A stretch of 25,284 nt of DNA from JANXVV01 sp038230975 (GCA_038230975.1 JBBRMF010000049.1:1-25284); one strand, 5' to 3'. Positions 1 to 7,955 are shown, counted from the first letter of the stretch. A program made the numbers and translations. The notes: a model not told the origin generated them from the sequence alone.

Positions 1-340
1 CCAGGTGCCAAAAGGCCGGAAAGCCAACTGCGGGCAACGGCGCGCGTCATCTCCCGCCGGCGGAACCTGAAAACTTCAGCCCGACTGGAAAGTGCCGGCC
101 GAATCGTGATATTCCGCGGCGGGAGATAAATCGACGGACCCTACTCCGGGGGAGGCAAGGGTGGGGGCCTTTCTTAAAATACTGAGGTGGTCAGCGGAGT
201 TCCCCCCACCCCAACCCTCCCCCGGAGTACCGGGAGAGGGGGAAATCAGGTACGGCGAAATTGTCAAGAACCGCTTTTGATTTGTCTTGCAAATCCCACC
301 CGTTTCTTCCTGGCGAATTGCCGTTAGTATTGACTCTCCC
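1..340. other. Gene-poor left edge with a palindromic element
   Basis: No gene can be called with confidence. Plus-strand frame 1 is open from the window edge to a TAA at 127-129 and could be the tail of an upstream gene, but its roughly 42 residues (rich in Arg) match nothing I recognise. A family D inverted-repeat element occupies about 141-230. A TTG at 287 is in frame with the MATE transporter, but the 18 extra residues do not look like part of it. Confidence 0.4.
141..230. repeat. Family D palindromic element (long form)
   Basis: Arms at about 141-167 and 202-230 are imperfect inverted repeats. Each has an almost pure G run or C run ending in the core GTACTCC / GGAGTAC, separated by about 34 bases. 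The same organisation recurs at 20001-20112. Short hairpin relatives with a GTAC-containing tip are at 6261, 9361 and 17661. It lies between the possible end of an upstream frame and the MATE gene. It resembles a REP doublet by structure; mobility is an inference. Confidence 0.7.
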
Positions 341-1765
341 ATGACCGTTGAATTGACCGAAGCCTCGCCTCGCAAAACTCCGCTCGCGGAGATGCTGTTG
401 TTGGCCGGACCAACGGTCGCACAGATGGCTTCGTATACGCTGATGCAGTTTATTGACACCTGGATGCTATCGCACTTCGGCACGAACAAAGCCACGGGAT
501 TGGAACCGACGGCGGCGTCAAACAGTGGCATGCTCTCGTTCGCGTTCATCAGTATTGGGTTCGGCACGCTGATGGTCGTGAATACCCTCGTCAGCCAATG
601 TTTTGGTCGCGGTGATCGGCGTGGCTGCGGGCAATATCTATGGCAGGGAATCTGGTTCGCCATTCTTTATTCGGTCGCATTACTCGCAGTGTTACCCGTT
701 GCGCGATCGATCTTCCGAATGTTCGGGCACGCGGAAATCATGGTGAACGTCGAGGCAACTTACCTTCGCATTATGATCGCCGGTGCGGGATTGAAGCTGG
801 TTCAGGTCGCTTTTTCGCAATTTATGCTGGCGATCGATCGCCCGTTCGCGGTACTGATCGCCACGCTGATCGGCGTGAGCATGAATGCGCTGGCCGCCTG
901 GATTTTTATCTATGGCAAGCTGGGTTTGTCTCCGATGGGCATTCGCGGCAGCGCGCTTGGGCAAAACGTGGGGGTGCTCATCGAGATGTCGACATTGGTT
1001 TTTCTGGCGAGTCGTAAAGAGATCCGCGTCAACTATTTTCTGGGCGAATGGAAATTTCGCTGGAGCCAGTTTCGAACGATGCTGGCGGTCGGTTTGCCAT
1101 CGGGCGCACAGTTGGTTGCCGATGTGCTCGCGTGGTCGCTTTTCAGTGTGTGGGTGATGGCCCCGTTCGGCACTGACACCATGGCCGCCAACGCATTTAC
1201 CTTTCGATTTTATTCCGTGAGCTTCATGCCCGCGTATGGGCTTTCGACGGCGGTCACGGCGCTCGTTGGTCGATATATCGGTGCCAAGCAACCGGATGTC
1301 GCGGTGCAGCGGGCTCGATTGGGTTTTATCCTGGCGGCCATCTATATGCTGGGTTGTGGGTTGATTTTTCTATTTGCAAGGCATCAACTCCTCAAGCTGT
1401 TTACGAGTAATCCGGAAATTCTCCGCATCGGTTCGACGCTGCTGGTGTATGCGGCGATTTATCAATTCTTCGATGCGATGTACATCATTTATAATGGCGC
1501 GCTGCGTGGGGCTGGTGATACGCTGGTTCCCGCCATCGCCACGATGACGTTGTGCTGGGGAATTACCGTGGCAGGGGGCCGTGCAATTGCGACATATCTG
1601 CCGCAGTTTGGGGCGGCCGGCCCATGGGTAGCTTCGACGGTGTATGGCATTCTGCTCGGCAGTTTCAGCTATCTTCGATTTATCCGCGGAGGTTGGCGAA
1701 GCATTCATCTCGAGTCGTCGGCCTCGAATATCGAGGCATTTCCCGTTACAGTGATTGGTTCGTAA
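341..1765 (+). CDS. MATE family efflux transporter
   Basis: A multidrug and toxin extrusion (MATE, NorM/DinF-like) antiporter of the inner membrane that would export organic cations or drugs in exchange for Na+ or H+. The 474-residue length from ATG 341 fits the family (about 450-480). The sequence shows about twelve hydrophobic helices in two similar halves. The first half opens with LLAGPTVAQMASYTLMQFID and the second with VGLPSGAQLVADVLAWSLFS, which are the paired MATE start motifs. The segment YNGALRGAGDT is the usual late MATE motif. I prefer ATG 341 because the first helix starts soon after it; TTG 287 would add 18 atypical residues. No clear Shine-Dalgarno site is visible. Substrate cannot be predicted. 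The downstream gap to ileS carries a nested inverted repeat that may end transcription. Confidence 0.9.
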   Translation: MTVELTEASPRKTPLAEMLLLAGPTVAQMASYTLMQFIDTWMLSHFGTNKATGLEPTAASNSGMLSFAFISIGFGTLMVVNTLVSQCFGRGDRRGCGQYLWQGIWFAILYSVALLAVLPVARSIFRMFGHAEIMVNVEATYLRIMIAGAGLKLVQVAFSQFMLAIDRPFAVLIATLIGVSMNALAAWIFIYGKLGLSPMGIRGSALGQNVGVLIEMSTLVFLASRKEIRVNYFLGEWKFRWSQFRTMLAVGLPSGAQLVADVLAWSLFSVWVMAPFGTDTMAANAFTFRFYSVSFMPAYGLSTAVTALVGRYIGAKQPDVAVQRARLGFILAAIYMLGCGLIFLFARHQLLKLFTSNPEILRIGSTLLVYAAIYQFFDAMYIIYNGALRGAGDTLVPAIATMTLCWGITVAGGRAIATYLPQFGAAGPWVASTVYGILLGSFSYLRFIRGGWRSIHLESSASNIEAFPVTVIGS

Positions 1766-1770
1766 CGCTC

Positions 1771-1905
1771 TTCGCAGGGTCCGCTAGAGCGCCTGAGAAA
1801 AAAGTGGTGGCATGGGCGTTTCGCCCGTGCTTTCTTGTGAAGAAAACGCGGGCGAGACGCCCACGCCACCTGAAAATTCCAAGGTTCTAAAGCGGACCCT
1901 GCGAA
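1771..1905. repeat. Nested inverted repeat: 15-bp outer arms around a family A element
   Basis: The outer arms TTCGCAGGGTCCGCT (1771-1785) and its exact reverse complement (1891-1905) enclose a family A element. The inner arms at 1806-1830 and 1848-1870 share the core GGGCG-x3-CGCCC and pair imperfectly. Family A also occurs at 7023-7102 and at 20418-20480. The whole cruciform fills the gap between the MATE gene and ileS. It could act as a terminator or attenuator as RNA, but lacks a clean U-run. Confidence 0.75.
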
Positions 1906-1949
1906 CGCCGCACCGTGAATCGACATAGACTTTCAACTGAACTGAAATC

Positions 1950-4838
1950 ATGACCCCCGAAGCCGCTGAAAAAAAGAATTACAAGACCACGCTGAACCTT
2001 CCGCAAACCGCGTTCGCGATGGAGGCCAAGCTCACGACGAATGAACCCGCTCGCCTGAAGATGTGGCAGGAAGCGCGGCTGTATGAAAAGATTCTCACCG
2101 ACCGCGCCAGCCATGGCAAAGGCAAATGGGTGCTGCACGATGGCCCACCGTTCGCCAACGGCGACATCCATATCGGGCATCTGATCAATAAGACGCTGAA
2201 AGATGTGATCCTCCGATTCCGCACGATGGAAGGGTACGAAACGCCGTATGTGCCCGGTTGGGATTGCCATGGCCTGCCGATCGAACACAAGATTCAGGAG
2301 GAGACCAAGAAAGCCGGCAAGGATTTCCGCGCGATGAGTACCGTTGAAGTACGGCAACTCTGCTACGCCTCTGCTCAGCAATATGCGCATGCGCAAAGCG
2401 AGCAGTTTCAGCGGCTGGGGATTCTCGGTGATTGGGCGAATCCTTACCTGACGATGAAGCCGGAGTATGAGGCCGAGACGCTGGAAGTCTTCGCGCGATT
2501 TGTCGAAGCCGGACTGGTCTACAAGCAACTCAAACCCGTTCCGTGGTCAGTCGCCAGCCAAACTGCGCTGGCCGATGCGGAACTGGAATATAAAGACGTT
2601 GAAGATCCGAGTGTTTATGTCGAGTTTCCGGTGGCTCCGGGAACGGAAGTCGCGAAGAAATTCGACAAGCCCGTCTACTTCCTCGTGTGGACGACCACCC
2701 CTTGGACACTGCCGGCCAATCTCGCGATCGCGGTGCATGCGGAGATTCAATACGCGTTTGTCGAGTACACCCGCGCGGGTGAAAGCCGCCTCGGCATTGT
2801 GGCAACTGATCTCCGCGAAAAAGTCTTTGGCCTTGGGAACGAGATCGAAAATGTACGCGTGCTGGATGAAACCATGACGGGTGAGGAACTCTCGAAACGC
2901 GCGGAGTATGTTCATCCGTTCCTGGACTACAAAGGCCGGATTCTCACGGCGGATTATGTCACCACGACCGATGGCACGGGCATGGTTCACACCGCGCCGG
3001 GGCATGGTGAAGATGACTATGACACTGGCCGAAAACATGGGTTGCAGGTTTACTGTCCGGTGCTGGCCAGTGGGCGATTTGATGACACGGTGCCGGAGTT
3101 CCTGCGCGGGAAGACGACGAAAGAAGGAAACGGGCTTATCACGGCGGAACTGCTAAACCGCAAGCGGCTTTTTGCGACGGTGCCGATCCTCCATAGCTAT
3201 CCGCACGATTGGCGCACGAAGACACCCATCATCTTCCGGGCGACGGAGCAGTGGTTTATCTCCATGGAAAGGCCGTTCCTCGCGGCGGGTGAAACCGGTA
3301 CGCCGCGCTCGTTGCGAGATCGGGCGATGAATGCCATCGAAGATGGCGTTGATTTCGTCCCGGCGTGGGGTCAGGCTCGCCTGCAGGGAATGCTGCAATC
3401 ACGGCCGGACTGGTGCATCTCGCGTCAACGCGCCTGGGGATTGCCGATCCCCGTCTTCTACAACGAAAAAGGCGAAGCCCTCCTCACCCCTGAAAGCGTG
3501 CGCGCCGTGGCGACGCGATTTCGCGAGAAGGGATCCGATGCCTGGTTCACCGAAACACCCACCGAACTTCTCAGTTGCGATCAAACCGCTTGCCCAACCC
3601 ATTTCAGCGAGACATCGAAGCTCCGCAAGGAAAAAGATATTTTCGATGTCTGGTTTGAATCTGGCAGTTCATGGCGGGCGGTGCTGCAAAGTCGTTCCTA
3701 TCTGAAATTCCCCGCCGATCTTTACCTGGAAGGTTCGGATCAGCATCGCGGGTGGTTTCAATTATCGCTCTTGCCTTCGCTAGGCGCTACCGGAAAAGCA
3801 CCCTTTAAACAGGTGTTGACGCACGGATTCATCGTGAAGCCGGATGGCACGAAGGTCAGCAAGAGCGACAAGGAATATGTGAAAGCGGTCGATGAAATCA
3901 ATCGACATGGTGCCGATGTTCTGCGCCTCTGGTGTTGCAGCGTCGACTACCAGAATGACATTCCGGCGAGCCCCAAAGCGCTCGTGGAGTTTGGCGACAA
4001 GTACCGCAAGATCCGCAACACGCTGCGATTTTTGTTGTCAAATCTCTATGACTTCGACCCACGAACCGATGCGCAGGAAGTGCCGCAAAGCAGCCTGGAT
4101 GGCTGGGCACTTCATCAACTGGATTTGCTCATTGCGGACGTGACCGAATCCTATGATGCGTATCAACTCCACCGCGTCTTCCGTCTGGTGCATGATTTCT
4201 GCGCGGTGCAACTGAGTGCCGTGTATGGCAACGCGATGAAAGACAGGCTTTACTGCGAAATCCCCGGCAGCCCGCTTCGGCGGCGATGTCAGACGGTCAT
4301 GCATACGACCGTGATCGCCCTCAGCAAACTGTTGGCACCCATGCTCGTGTTCACCGCCGATGAAGTGTGGGAACACATCCCGCACAAGCCCGGGAAAGAT
4401 GCCGGATTGCAGTCCATCCATCTCGCCTGGCTGCCCGAACCCAGCGGCCGTGCGGTGAGCGAGGATCAGAAAGCGGAATGGAAACTGCTGATGAGCCTGC
4501 GCGATGATGCCCTTGGCCAGCTCGACAAGCTCAAGAAAGAGACTGGCCTGAACAAAGCCGGCGAAGCGGAAATCATCTATCAAATCGATGATGATGCCAC
4601 GCGCCGACAGCTTCAGCGGTACGGCACGGATCTGGAAGATCTCGTGGGTTGCGGTCATTTCACGCTTGCCGAAAAAGACATTCCCGGCCCGGCCGTGACG
4701 GTGAAAATCGTTGACCGCCGCAATGACTACGCCGCCTGTGCCCGAAGCTGGAAACGCCGGCCGGATGTCGGAGCGGATGCGCAATATCCGGATCTTTCCA
4801 CGCGTGATGCGATGGCGATGCGGGCGTTGAAATCCTAA
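1950..4838 (+). CDS. ileS: Isoleucine--tRNA ligase (IleRS)
   Basis: Class I aminoacyl-tRNA synthetase that charges tRNA-Ile in the cytoplasm and edits mischarged valine. At 962 residues it is bacterial-type and full length. It has HIGH at residues 74-77, the GWDCHGLPIE block, the editing-domain motifs TTTPWTLPANLA and GTGMVHTAPGHGEDDY, the SRQRAWGLPIPVF block, and KVSKS at 635-639 in place of the usual KMSKS. The C-terminal zinc knuckle is degenerate. The scaffold C-x2-C...C-x2-C keeps only Cys930; the other positions are Ser933, Ser950 and Asp953, while the surrounding PDVG and YPDL pattern remains. The first residues before the HIGH domain (KTTLNLPQTAF) are typical, supporting ATG 1950. There is no clear Shine-Dalgarno site. 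Identification is very secure; loss of zinc binding is an inference. Confidence 0.98.
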   Translation: MTPEAAEKKNYKTTLNLPQTAFAMEAKLTTNEPARLKMWQEARLYEKILTDRASHGKGKWVLHDGPPFANGDIHIGHLINKTLKDVILRFRTMEGYETPYVPGWDCHGLPIEHKIQEETKKAGKDFRAMSTVEVRQLCYASAQQYAHAQSEQFQRLGILGDWANPYLTMKPEYEAETLEVFARFVEAGLVYKQLKPVPWSVASQTALADAELEYKDVEDPSVYVEFPVAPGTEVAKKFDKPVYFLVWTTTPWTLPANLAIAVHAEIQYAFVEYTRAGESRLGIVATDLREKVFGLGNEIENVRVLDETMTGEELSKRAEYVHPFLDYKGRILTADYVTTTDGTGMVHTAPGHGEDDYDTGRKHGLQVYCPVLASGRFDDTVPEFLRGKTTKEGNGLITAELLNRKRLFATVPILHSYPHDWRTKTPIIFRATEQWFISMERPFLAAGETGTPRSLRDRAMNAIEDGVDFVPAWGQARLQGMLQSRPDWCISRQRAWGLPIPVFYNEKGEALLTPESVRAVATRFREKGSDAWFTETPTELLSCDQTACPTHFSETSKLRKEKDIFDVWFESGSSWRAVLQSRSYLKFPADLYLEGSDQHRGWFQLSLLPSLGATGKAPFKQVLTHGFIVKPDGTKVSKSDKEYVKAVDEINRHGADVLRLWCCSVDYQNDIPASPKALVEFGDKYRKIRNTLRFLLSNLYDFDPRTDAQEVPQSSLDGWALHQLDLLIADVTESYDAYQLHRVFRLVHDFCAVQLSAVYGNAMKDRLYCEIPGSPLRRRCQTVMHTTVIALSKLLAPMLVFTADEVWEHIPHKPGKDAGLQSIHLAWLPEPSGRAVSEDQKAEWKLLMSLRDDALGQLDKLKKETGLNKAGEAEIIYQIDDDATRRQLQRYGTDLEDLVGCGHFTLAEKDIPGPAVTVKIVDRRNDYAACARSWKRRPDVGADAQYPDLSTRDAMAMRALKS

Positions 4839-4846
4839 AACACTTA

Positions 4847-4960
4847 TTGTGGCACGGGCTTCCAGCCCGTGTTGGCGGGCAAGTGTGTAAAAAAGAGTTT
4901 GATTGTAGCGATCGCTTCGAATTTGAGATCGCCAGCACGGGCTGGAAGCCCGTGCCACAA
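4847..4960. repeat. Family B palindromic element (perfect 25-bp arms)
   Basis: Arms at 4847-4871 and 4936-4960 are perfect 25-bp inverted repeats, and each contains its own small palindrome (CACGGGCT-TCC-AGCCCGTG). The 64-bp interior has no obvious symmetry. The structure is that of a REP doublet. It fills almost the whole ileS-purN gap and ends 13 bases before the purN start, so in RNA a long hairpin would sit directly over the ribosome landing zone. A single family B arm recurs at 21081-21115, inside another gene. Confidence 0.85.
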
Positions 4961-4973
4961 ATAGATTATTTCA

Positions 4974-5600
4974 ATGTACCCACCTCTTAAAATCGCCGTG
5001 CTGCTGAGCGGGTCCGGGCGCACGCTCCAGAATTTTCTCGATGAGAAAGCGGCGGGGCGTTTGAACATCGACATCCGCCTCGTCGTGGCCTCCAAGCCCG
5101 GCCTGGGTGGAAGTGAGCGCGCGATCAAAGCGGGTCTTGCTCATCATGTCATCGATCGAAAGACCTTCGGCGATTTAGGCTCCTTCAGCGAACGTATTTT
5201 CTCGCTCTGCGATCAGGCGAAAGTGGATCTGGTGTGTCTGGCTGGCTGGCTGAATCTGCTGGTGATTTCGCCGCACTATGCGGGGAAGATCATGAATATC
5301 CATCCTTCGCTTTTGCCGAGCTTCGGCGGCAAGGGAATGTATGGCCATAAGGTACATCAGGCCGTGATCGATTATGGCTGTAAACTCAGCGGTTGCACCG
5401 TTCACTTCGTGGATGACTCTTACGACAGTGGGCCGGTGATATTGCAACGCACATGCCCGGTGCGATCGAATGACACCGCCGATGATCTGGCCGCCCGAGT
5501 GTTTGAAGAAGAGAAGATCGCATTCCCCGAAGGCATTCGACTTTTCCAGCAAGGTCGGCTGAATCTTGAAGGTCGTCGCGTTATCGTGAAGGACGCGTGA
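4974..5600 (+). CDS. purN: Phosphoribosylglycinamide formyltransferase (GAR transformylase)
   Basis: Transfers a formyl group from 10-formyltetrahydrofolate to GAR, the third step of de novo purine synthesis. The 208-residue length matches PurN. The P-loop-like SGSGRTLQ lies at residues 12-19 and the folate/catalytic motif MNIHPSLLPSF carries Asn108 and His110. The third catalytic residue is Asp151 in the segment VDDSYDSGPVILQ, equivalent to E. coli Asn106/His108/Asp144. No purM or other pur gene is next to it. The 5' leader is almost entirely the family B inverted repeat and has no clear Shine-Dalgarno site. The 3' end overlaps the convergent DUF2459 gene by 20 bases. Confidence 0.96.
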   Translation: MYPPLKIAVLLSGSGRTLQNFLDEKAAGRLNIDIRLVVASKPGLGGSERAIKAGLAHHVIDRKTFGDLGSFSERIFSLCDQAKVDLVCLAGWLNLLVISPHYAGKIMNIHPSLLPSFGGKGMYGHKVHQAVIDYGCKLSGCTVHFVDDSYDSGPVILQRTCPVRSNDTADDLAARVFEEEKIAFPEGIRLFQQGRLNLEGRRVIVKDA

Positions 5601-6234
5601 CGTCAGATGGCGGGGACGGAGCGATTGGCTGAACAAATCCGGCGAAATTCTTTGGATTGATTTCCGGGGAATCTGAAACCTCGTCCAACTCAAAATTAGA
5701 ATAGATGATGAGGCCGTCGACCCGGCAACCCAACATGCGCAGCCAATTGGCGGTCAGATGATTGCAGTTGTGCGCAAGCCAATAGTGCCCGTCATCGCGA
5801 ACGAAATAGAATTGGCGTTCGTTGTTGTAAATCATCGAATCGCGATGAAGGTTGAATTGATCGATCAACAACTTCCGAAGGGCGGCCGCTTGATCGGCGT
5901 CCGCGAGAAATCGCAGCAGCCTTTTTGCCGAGAGTGCGATCATCAGTTCATCGTGCGGTAATTCAGCCGGGATATGTCGGCACCCCAAGGTCGATCCACT
6001 GGACCAAAACAGCGCGGCGATCGCATCGCCGGCACGCATGTGATTCTCAGCGAACCATCGGTAGTCCCCCCAGGAAAATTCCACGAGGCCACCCTTTTCA
6101 TCAGGCAAGACAATACTGGTATGCCGACCGTAATCCGCGACGTAAATGGGAACCGCGTTCTGCGGCATGGCCGGTGGGATGATTCGCGGCGTGCAACCGA
6201 CGCAGAAGAGGCAAATGAAAACCAACCGAATCAC
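5581..6234 (-). CDS. DUF2459-type lipoprotein (TIGR02117-like)
   Basis: A predicted envelope lipoprotein of unknown function. From GTG 6234 it begins with a short basic/hydrophobic signal ending in the lipobox LFCVGC. The body shows the family's landmarks: VADYGRHTSIVLP, then VEFSWGDYRWF, then a late HNCNHLTANWLRMLG, in which the Cys is the likely nucleophile-like residue of an NlpC/P60-type fold. An ATG at 6321 is in frame, but the extra 29 residues come largely from a family D hairpin (6261-6294) and would bury the signal peptide, so GTG 6234 is preferred (217 residues). The family assignment is from motif memory and is moderately sure. The gene is convergent with purN, overlapping by 20 bases. 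Confidence 0.72.
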   Translation of the reverse strand: MIRLVFICLFCVGCTPRIIPPAMPQNAVPIYVADYGRHTSIVLPDEKGGLVEFSWGDYRWFAENHMRAGDAIAALFWSSGSTLGCRHIPAELPHDELMIALSAKRLLRFLADADQAAALRKLLIDQFNLHRDSMIYNNERQFYFVRDDGHYWLAHNCNHLTANWLRMLGCRVDGLIIYSNFELDEVSDSPEINPKNFAGFVQPIAPSPPSDVTRPSR

Positions 6235-6260
6235 GGAGTAGCCGAAGATTCGGAATTTCC

Positions 6261-6294
6261 GGTCCCCTCCCACCTGTACCCAGGGGGAGAGGAC
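6261..6294. repeat. Family D short hairpin (imperfect)
   Basis: GGTCCCCTCC...GGGGGAGAGGACC forms an imperfect hairpin around a GTAC-containing tip. It lies immediately upstream of the lipoprotein start at 6234 on the minus strand. It is related to the hairpins at 9361-9396 and 17661-17694, which follow stop codons, but here it is in a 5' position. Confidence 0.6.
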
Positions 6295-6336
6295 CAAAGC
6301 ATTACCTTGTGTAATCAGCATCTTTTAAACTGCATG

Positions 6337-6783
6337 TCAGTGCTTTGAAAACCCACTGCTCTTGGACCCAAATAATTTTTCGTCGACGGCAATGCTGCCG
6401 CTCCCGGCGAAGAAAAGCAGGAGCGAATTTCCAAGGAATAGCAGGTTCGGATGAAACGGGAAAGTGTCATTGCTGATTCCCAGAATCATAATGAAGCTGA
6501 TGAGAAGCGCGGAGGTCAAAAACGCGCTTAATCGTGTGAGCATCCCGAGAATGATGAACGTGCCGAGTGCCATCTCGGCAAACGGAAGCGAATTCAAGAA
6601 CAGCTTCGGAAACCAGGGCGGCATGTAATGGGGGACGCTTTTGATATGGTCCGACACGAAATTGGCCAGACCCAGCACGGCCAGCTTTCGGTAGCCAGCG
6701 ATACAGAAAAGCGCACCCAAAGGCAGGCGCGCAAGCAATAGTCCAAGGCTCGTGGAACGGGGGGATTGCAGTGGATTGGGCAT
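6337..6783 (-). CDS. DoxX family membrane protein
   Basis: A small inner-membrane protein of the DoxX family (148 residues), whose members are linked to quinone or thiol redox functions and often have no defined role. It shows four hydrophobic helices. The first, LLLARLPLGALFCIAGYRKL, carries the typical early Arg and the GxxKL pattern. The AEMALGTFIILGMLTRLSAF segment is the usual second/third helix turn with TR. The start at ATG 6783 is supported by a Shine-Dalgarno site, GGAGAGG, about 6 bases upstream. It is separated from the lipoprotein gene by about 100 bases containing a repeat hairpin, so co-transcription is uncertain. Confidence 0.85.
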   Translation of the reverse strand: MPNPLQSPRSTSLGLLLARLPLGALFCIAGYRKLAVLGLANFVSDHIKSVPHYMPPWFPKLFLNSLPFAEMALGTFIILGMLTRLSAFLTSALLISFIMILGISNDTFPFHPNLLFLGNSLLLFFAGSGSIAVDEKLFGSKSSGFSKH

Positions 6784-6888
6784 GAATATTCCTCTCCGGA
6801 AAATATCGACCGGATCGCATGATACGGATCAATGCTCACCGAGGGAAGCATCATGCGGTTATTGATGTCGCGGCATAGTATAATCCAC

Positions 6889-6998
6889 CTAGAGCACTTT
6901 TCAGGTTGGTAGGTTGCCCGCCGACACGCACAGGTCTCGGAGTACCGCGACCTGTGGCACCCAGCGATGTCGCTACACCAACGTGCAAAACGCTCTAG
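6889..6998. repeat. Family F long imperfect inverted repeat
   Basis: The terminal arms begin CTAGAGC (6889) and end GCTCTAG (6998). The similarity continues inward through GTTGGT / ACCAAC to a central hairpin, CACAGGTCTCGG (6929-6940), AGTA loop, CCGCGACCTGTG (6945-6956), with one mismatch. The whole 110 bp could extrude as a cruciform. No second full copy was seen in the window. Confidence 0.65.
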
Positions 6999-7022
6999 CA
7001 GCTCATAAGTGGTATTAGCCCT

Positions 7023-7102
7023 GTGGCATGGGCGTCTCGCCCGTGCATTTGCTTAGAAAGTCATCCCCAAGAAAAAAAGCACGGGCGAGACGCCCATGCC
7101 AC
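7023..7102. repeat. Family A palindromic element (perfect 24-bp arms)
   Basis: Arms at 7023-7046 and 7079-7102 are perfect 24-bp inverted repeats with the core GGGCGTCTCGCCC / GGGCGAGACGCCC. Each arm is nearly palindromic by itself. It lies directly at the 3' end of proC and could form a long hairpin in the proC transcript. It is the best-preserved copy of family A (others at 1806-1870 and 20418-20480). Confidence 0.85.
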
Positions 7103-7104
7103 CT

Positions 7105-7917
7105 CTACACGCCGAGTTCTTTGCTGCGTTTGGCAGCGGCGGTGATGGCGGCGCCGATGATGTCGCCCAGGTGATTTTCATCAAAGTGCGTGATGGCAGC
7201 TTGTGTCGTCCCGCCGGGGCTGGTGACTTTACGCCGAAGTTCCTGCGCGCTATCGGGCGATGTAGCGAGCATCTTCGCGGCACCGACTACGGTTTTAATC
7301 GCCAGCATTTTCGCCTGATCTGCCGTCAATCCAAGCGATTCGCCTGCGCGGGTCATGTGTTCCACAAAATAGAAAAAATAGGCGGGGCCGGAACCACTCA
7401 TCGCAGTGACGGCGTCGATTTTGTCCTCGTTGACTTCGATCACCGTCGCGGCGGCTTCGAATAATCGTTTGGCGTCGGCGATGTCTTCTACGGTCGCGTG
7501 GGTTCCGGGACAAATGCCGACCATTCCTTCACCCACGAGCATCGGTGTATTCGGCATCGTGCGAATGACCCGCCATGCTTTCCCGGAGCCGAGATGCTTT
7601 TCGATGTAGGCGGTGCTGATGCCGGCCATGATCGAAATGACGCGCGTCTCAACATTCATCACGCCACCGATACCTGCCAGCGCGGTTTGAATCTGCTGGG
7701 GTTTGACACTCAGTAGCAGGCGGCGCGAGGTACTCGCGACCGCGGAATTGTCTTCAACCGCTTTGATGCTGAGAACATTCTGGAACAGATCACGACGCGG
7801 AGCCGCAACGTCGGCAGCGATAATTTGGTTGGGTTTAAGGAGGCCGGCGCTCAGCACGCCGCGCACGATCGCTTCTGCCATATTTCCCGCGCCGATGATC
7901 CCGAGTTCATAAGTCAT
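7105..7917 (-). CDS. proC: Pyrroline-5-carboxylate reductase
   Basis: Catalyses the NAD(P)H-dependent last step of proline synthesis, reducing pyrroline-5-carboxylate. The 270-residue length is normal. A Rossmann nucleotide motif IIGAGNMAEAI is at residues 5-15, MPNTPMLVGEG lies mid-protein, and the C-terminal dimerisation/substrate part contains AMSGSGPAYFFYF and the ProC signature KVTSPGGTTQAAI. ATG 7917 starts directly at the beta strand of the Rossmann fold, as usual. A TATAAT box ends 7 bases before the ATG, so the message may be leaderless. The gene lies 26 bases downstream of the MshEN-domain gene on the same strand, but probably has its own promoter. Confidence 0.97.
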   Translation of the reverse strand: MTYELGIIGAGNMAEAIVRGVLSAGLLKPNQIIAADVAAPRRDLFQNVLSIKAVEDNSAVASTSRRLLLSVKPQQIQTALAGIGGVMNVETRVISIMAGISTAYIEKHLGSGKAWRVIRTMPNTPMLVGEGMVGICPGTHATVEDIADAKRLFEAAATVIEVNEDKIDAVTAMSGSGPAYFFYFVEHMTRAGESLGLTADQAKMLAIKTVVGAAKMLATSPDSAQELRRKVTSPGGTTQAAITHFDENHLGDIIGAAITAAAKRSKELGV

Positions 7918-7924
7918 GCCGGGT

Positions 7925-7955
7925 ATTATACGGTTGAATGGAGCTATACCATCAA
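7925..7955 (-). promoter_or_regulatory. Putative leaderless promoter of proC
   Basis: On the minus strand a consensus TATAAT (7925-7930) ends 7 bases before the proC ATG. A possible -35 box TTGATG (7950-7955) lies 19 bases upstream, a long spacer. Transcription would start at about the A of the start codon. The -35 overlaps the stop of the upstream MshEN gene. Confidence 0.45.

Larger units (their letters stand above)
6784..7104. other. 321-bp gene-free region with two palindromic elements
   Basis: Holds the upstream region of the DoxX gene (Shine-Dalgarno at its left end), a family F inverted repeat (6889-6998) and a family A element (7023-7102). The family A element ends 3 bases beyond the 3' end of proC. 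No coding frame is credible here; frames that open across the element simply translate repeat sequence. Confidence 0.7.

Noticed and set aside
76..663. Minus-strand open frame of 195 codons opposite the MATE gene
   Set aside because: It is antisense to a clear MATE gene, runs through the family D repeat and shows no family features.
4038..4958. Minus-strand open frame of 306 codons opposite the ileS 3' half
   Set aside because: Antisense to conserved IleRS sequence, and its first residues are a translated family B repeat arm; His/Arg-rich composition is typical of a shadow frame.
6235..6321. 29-residue N-terminal extension of the DUF2459 lipoprotein from ATG 6321
   Set aside because: It is translated largely from a family D hairpin and would place the lipoprotein signal internally; GTG 6234 gives a normal signal peptide.
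7053..7283. Short minus-strand frame beginning in the family A element
   Set aside because: It translates the palindrome and then the wrong frame of proC. Similar repeat-derived frames occur at 1705-1926 and 4844-5128.
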